Source: CAVVAE01 sp963746185
GTDB taxonomy: Bacteria; Actinomycetota; Actinomycetes; Propionibacteriales; Nocardioidaceae
Direction: 5' to 3'
Assembly (NCBI GenBank): GCA_963746185.1
Contig: CAVVAE010000002.1
Coordinates: forward strand, 124,001 to 188,000
DNA: 64,000 nt
The notes under the pieces were generated by a model. It was not told where the DNA came from, ran no database searches, and was given only the letters and a program-made list of their open reading frames with translations. This document shows, in pieces, positions 60,816 through 64,000 of this stretch. How positions within the stretch are numbered: the first letter of the stretch is position 1; each line of letters starts with the position of its first letter. A program made the translations under genes and the position numbers.

Positions 60816-61889
60816 TTAGGCATCTTCCCAGTTGGCGGGGTTCTTCTTGCTGGGCTGAACTCGCGGCGGTTCGCCGGGCATCTTCGGGTAGTCCGGGGGA
60901 TAGGGCATCTCGCCTTGACCGTTCGCCTCGTCGCGCTCGTATAGTTCTAGCAGCGGCTCTAGCGAGTGCTGGACGTCGTCGATCTCAGCGTGCAGGTCCC
61001 CGAACTCGGCGAAGCGTGCCGGGACGGTGAACATCGTGAACTCTCGCGGGTCCTCCAGCGAGGCGAGCTCGTCCCACGTCACCGGCGTCGAGACCGGAGC
61101 ACCCGGCTGCGGCCGCAGTGAATAGGCGCTGGCGATGGTGCGGTCGCGGGAGTTCTGGTTGTAGTCGACGAAGATCGTCTTCCCGCGCTCTTCCTTCCAC
61201 CAGTTGGTGGTGACGCGTCCGGGCATCCGGCGCTCCAGCGCACGCCCGAACGCGATGGCGGCGTGACGCACGTCGATGAAGTCCCAGCGCGGCTCGACCC
61301 GGATATAGATGTGCACGCCTCGGTTGCCGGAGGTCTTCGGGAAGCCGCGGATGCCCAGCTCCTCTAACAGCCCTCTGGCCTCGCCGGCGGCGGCGACAGC
61401 ATCGGCGAACGTCGTACCTGGCTGCGGGTCGAGATCGATGCGCAGTTCGTCGGGGTGGTCGACGTCGTCGCGGCGCACCGGCCAGGGGTGGAACGTGATC
61501 GTGCCGATCTGCGCCGCCCAAGCCGCGACGGCCGCCTCGGTCGGGCACACCTCGTCGGCCGTCCGCCCAGACGGGAACTCGATCGTCGCCGTCTCGACGT
61601 ACGGCGGCGCGCCCTTCGGGATCCGCTTCTGGTAGAAGGCATCACCCTGTCGGTCAGTGCGAGTGGCCTGCTTGATCCCGGGGTGCACGCCCTTGGGCCA
61701 GCGCTCGAGGGTGGTCGGCCGTAGGTGCAGCGCGCGAAGAATCGCGTCGCCGATGCTGGCGTAATAGTTGACGACGTCGAGCTTGGTCGCCTCAGGTGTG
61801 CTGTCGGTGGCCGGGAAGATCACGCGGTCAGGGCTGCTCACTCGGACCGCCGTCCCCTGCACCTCGATCTCGGTCGCTGGAGTCGCCAT
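60816..61889 (-). CDS. LigD-type DNA polymerase/primase (AEP superfamily)
   Basis: 357 residues containing only the polymerase domain of LigD. The catalytic Asp pair lies in DELRIDLDPQPGTTFADAV, the His motif in FPKTSGNRGVHIYIRV, and the third metal ligand in KTIFVDYNQNSRDRTIASAY. Such stand-alone polymerases (PrimPol-C/PolD-like) fill gaps with a ribonucleotide preference in actinobacterial repair. The C-terminal 50 residues are charged and proline rich (PPDYPKMPGEPPRVQPSKKN). It may act with the LigC at 57879-58964. Confidence 0.94.
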   Translation of the reverse strand: MATPATEIEVQGTAVRVSSPDRVIFPATDSTPEATKLDVVNYYASIGDAILRALHLRPTTLERWPKGVHPGIKQATRTDRQGDAFYQKRIPKGAPPYVETATIEFPSGRTADEVCPTEAAVAAWAAQIGTITFHPWPVRRDDVDHPDELRIDLDPQPGTTFADAVAAAGEARGLLEELGIRGFPKTSGNRGVHIYIRVEPRWDFIDVRHAAIAFGRALERRMPGRVTTNWWKEERGKTIFVDYNQNSRDRTIASAYSLRPQPGAPVSTPVTWDELASLEDPREFTMFTVPARFAEFGDLHAEIDDVQHSLEPLLELYERDEANGQGEMPYPPDYPKMPGEPPRVQPSKKNPANWEDA

Positions 61890-61965
61890 TTGCCAACCCT
61901 AACGTTGGAAGTCTGTTCATCTTTGTTAGCCGGCAGGACTCCCCAAAGCCGACTTTGTGGCCTAA

Positions 61966-61978
61966 GTTGTCCGACAAC
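61966..61978. promoter_or_regulatory. Small palindrome upstream of the LTD-nuclease gene
   Basis: GTTGTC-C-GACAAC, 28 nt upstream of GTG 62006 in the intergenic region shared with the LigD-type gene. Candidate operator only. Confidence 0.35.
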
Positions 61979-62005
61979 CCTCCGCGCCCTCTCAAAGGAC
62001 ACCCT

Positions 62006-64000
62006 GTGACTGCACCGCTTCACAAGCGGCGGCTGGCCCTCGCCGCCGCACTCCCCACAGCCGTCGTGGCGGCGCTCGTCGCACTCCCGACGGCCACAGC
62101 CCACGCCGCACCTTCGACCACGATCGTCATCAACGAGGTGTACGGCGCGGGTGGCAACACGGGCGCGACCTACACCAATGACTTCATCGAGCTCAAGAAC
62201 ATCGGCACGACCGAGATCGACGTCTCCGACTGGTCAGTGCAGTACGCCTCGGCAACCGGCGCGACCTACCAGGTCACCAACCTCACCGGCCAGATCCCCG
62301 CGGGAGACAGCTACCTGGTCCAGGAGGCCGCAGGCACCGGCGGCACCGCCCCGTTGCCAGGCCCGGATGCAAGTGGGTCGATCGCGATGGCGGGCGGCGC
62401 AGGCAAGGTCGCACTCGTCAATCACCAGAACGCCCTGACCTGCACAGTTCCCGACTGCGACACGGCAACCGGCGTCGTCGACTACGTCGGCTATGGCCCA
62501 ACGGCCAATGACTCAGAGACAGCCCCGACCACGGCGGCCCTGACGAGCACGACCTCGGCGTCGCGAGACGCCGATGGTACGGATGCGGACAACAACTCGA
62601 CCGACTTCACGGCAGGAGCGCCGTCGCCAGTCTCGTGTGGTGAGGACTGCGTCGCTCCCGCGCAGCCCAGCACTATTGCGGCGATCCAAGGAGCCGCACA
62701 CTTGTCACCGCTCAGCGGCGACGGCGTCACCGATGTGACAGGAGTCGTCACGGCTCTCAAGAACAATGGCTACTTCATGCAGGATCCTCGCGGTAACACC
62801 GCACCCGGCTGGGTGGCGGGCGCGTCCTCAGCCATCTTCGTCTTCACCAGCAGCGCGCCGACCGGGTTGTCCCCCGGTACGTCGGTCAGCGTCGATGGCA
62901 CGGTCAGCGAGTTCCGGATCGGTGCCACTGGTCTCACGACCACAGAGCTTGTCGACGTCACGACAACCGTGCTCGCGCCGACCGCGACCATCCCGGCACC
63001 AACCCTGGTCGGACCGGGCGGCCTCGCCGTGCCGACGACGGTGATCGACAACGACGCCGGTGCAGGCCCGCCGATCAATGTCGAGACGGCAGGACAGTTC
63101 CAGCCGGCCGAGGACGGCATCGACTTCTGGGAGTCCTTGGAAGGCATGCGCGTCAGCCTCGAGGACGCTCGCGTTGTCGGGCCCACCAACACCCAGTTCG
63201 GCGAGACGCCGATTGTCCCCGCAGGCTCCGGTACGGCGACGGCCCGTGGCGGGATCGTGCTGCTGCAGAATGACCCGAACCCAGAGCGCATCATCCTTGA
63301 CAACGGGCTCGGCACCACCATTCCGAAGGCCAACGTAGGCGACACCTACGCCGGGGTCACGGAAGGCATTGTCGACTTCGACTTCGGGAACTTCCACCTG
63401 TTCGCAACTGCGACTCCGACGCTCGACGCCAACGGCCTCCAGCGCGAGGTCACGCCGGCCAGCACGCATGAGGAGCTGTCGGTCGCCACGTTCAACGTGG
63501 AGAACCTCGACCCCACCGACCCGCCGTCGAAGTTCGAGGAGCTGGCGGAGATCATCGTCGACAACATGGCGTCGCCTGACCTCGTCACCCTGGAAGAAGT
63601 CCAGGACAACAACGGCGCGACCAACAATGGCGTCACGGCTGCTGACCAGACCCTGCAGGAGCTGGTCGACGCCATCGAGGATGTGGGCGGTCCGTCGTAC
63701 ACGTTTGAGCAGATCGACCCGGTCAACAACGAGGAGGGTGGCGAGCCCGGCGGCAACATCCGCGTCGCGTTCCTGATCCAGGAGGACACACCGCTCTCGT
63801 TCGTCGAGCGCGATCCCGGCAACTCCACCACCGATACCGACGTCACGACGATCGACGGTCAGGCCGCGTTGACGCACTCGCCCGGACGCGTCGATCCGAG
63901 CAGCCCTGCTTGGGATGCTGCCCGCGTCCCGCTGGCGGGAGAGTTCATGTTCGGTGGCCAGAAGGTGTTTGTGGTGGCCAACCACTGGAGCTCCAAGGGT
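62006..64000 (+). CDS. Secreted lamin-tail-domain nuclease (3' end outside window)
   Basis: 665 codons are visible from GTG 62006 (AAAGGA upstream). A signal peptide (LALAAALPTAVVAALVALPT, ATAHAA) precedes an LTD domain (TIVINEVYGAGGNTGATYTN, DFIELKNIGT...VSDWSVQYAS). An OB-like ExeM/NucH central region (DVTGVVTALKNNGYFMQDP) follows, and then the start of an endonuclease/exonuclease/phosphatase domain (LSVATFNVENLDPTDPPSKF, DLVTLEEVQDNNG, FVVANHWSSKG, where NHWSSK is the family's N-H-x-S-S-K). This layout is that of large extracellular DNases such as ExeM/EndA-like nucleases. The catalytic C-terminus lies beyond the window. A role in eDNA turnover is known for relatives. Confidence 0.92.
   Translation, partial: MTAPLHKRRLALAAALPTAVVAALVALPTATAHAAPSTTIVINEVYGAGGNTGATYTNDFIELKNIGTTEIDVSDWSVQYASATGATYQVTNLTGQIPAGDSYLVQEAAGTGGTAPLPGPDASGSIAMAGGAGKVALVNHQNALTCTVPDCDTATGVVDYVGYGPTANDSETAPTTAALTSTTSASRDADGTDADNNSTDFTAGAPSPVSCGEDCVAPAQPSTIAAIQGAAHLSPLSGDGVTDVTGVVTALKNNGYFMQDPRGNTAPGWVAGASSAIFVFTSSAPTGLSPGTSVSVDGTVSEFRIGATGLTTTELVDVTTTVLAPTATIPAPTLVGPGGLAVPTTVIDNDAGAGPPINVETAGQFQPAEDGIDFWESLEGMRVSLEDARVVGPTNTQFGETPIVPAGSGTATARGGIVLLQNDPNPERIILDNGLGTTIPKANVGDTYAGVTEGIVDFDFGNFHLFATATPTLDANGLQREVTPASTHEELSVATFNVENLDPTDPPSKFEELAEIIVDNMASPDLVTLEEVQDNNGATNNGVTAADQTLQELVDAIEDVGGPSYTFEQIDPVNNEEGGEPGGNIRVAFLIQEDTPLSFVERDPGNSTTDTDVTTIDGQAALTHSPGRVDPSSPAWDAARVPLAGEFMFGGQKVFVVANHWSSKG

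Overview
The window is high-GC actinobacterial chromosome. It is most likely from a Nocardioidaceae-like member of the Propionibacteriales. The evidence is the order thrS-HIT-pgsA-acyltransferase-pimA-membrane protein-pdxS-pdxT-yebC, which is the phosphatidylinositol mannoside/PLP locus also seen in mycobacteria, together with an SsgB-type protein, an EF-G2 paralogue, a DUF222/HNH gene, a treXYZ operon and an actinobacterial sulfur-assimilation leader peptide. No plasmid, prophage, IS element or CRISPR array is visible.

Layout. 1-1200: yebC (cut by the window edge) and pdxT. 1253-10010: an accessory block between pdxT and pdxS, all on the minus strand. It holds four paralogous 150-residue secreted proteins with a SipW-cognate/TasA-like N-terminus, two long Ig-repeat stalk proteins that share a C-terminal cap, and one proline-rich membrane-anchored variant. 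10016-20656: the pdxS...thrS core, interrupted between pgsA and the HIT gene by a plus-strand EF-G2 and a lipoprotein. 20990-26645: small regulators (one ANTAR-only), an EAL phosphodiesterase, and secreted proteins with a novel-looking threefold repeat, a beta-helix and an anchored domain. 27075-30200: four tRNAs, SsgB, a CGNR regulator and an aminodeoxychorismate lyase-like enzyme. 30236-35947: a VOC protein, an ABC exporter and a beta-propeller lipoprotein. 36071-37445: a LexA-boxed, heavily frameshifted DUF222/HNH pseudogene. 37611-43847: treX-treY-treZ, for trehalose from glycogen. 43903-45412: a divergent ECF sigma factor and a putative membrane anti-sigma partner. 45420-52511: GNAT, rsgA, YihY, AidB-like, MIP channel, a secreted protein and glyA. 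52600-56221: a cysteine/sulfate assimilation operon with palindromic operators and a 30-residue leader peptide. 56223-64000: PPK2, a RibD-like reductase, LigC, a Usp-like protein, a pseudogene broken by a nonsense codon, a LigD-type polymerase, and a secreted LTD-nuclease cut by the window end.

The most unusual part is the 1.2-10 kb block. Each 150-residue gene has a related leader of about 230 nt. Each leader carries an 18-bp TAG...GGGCYAT box ending 30-31 nt before a conserved GTCATCTGG, which itself lies 176-180 nt before the start codon. Three of the four genes are followed, within 2-3 nt of the stop codon, by a hairpin with CTGATCA-type arms before the partner gene. This looks like a modular surface-fibre system: an abundant small subunit plus a less abundant long partner, amplified by tandem duplication. 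I know of no described system with this architecture. The fibre role is inference.
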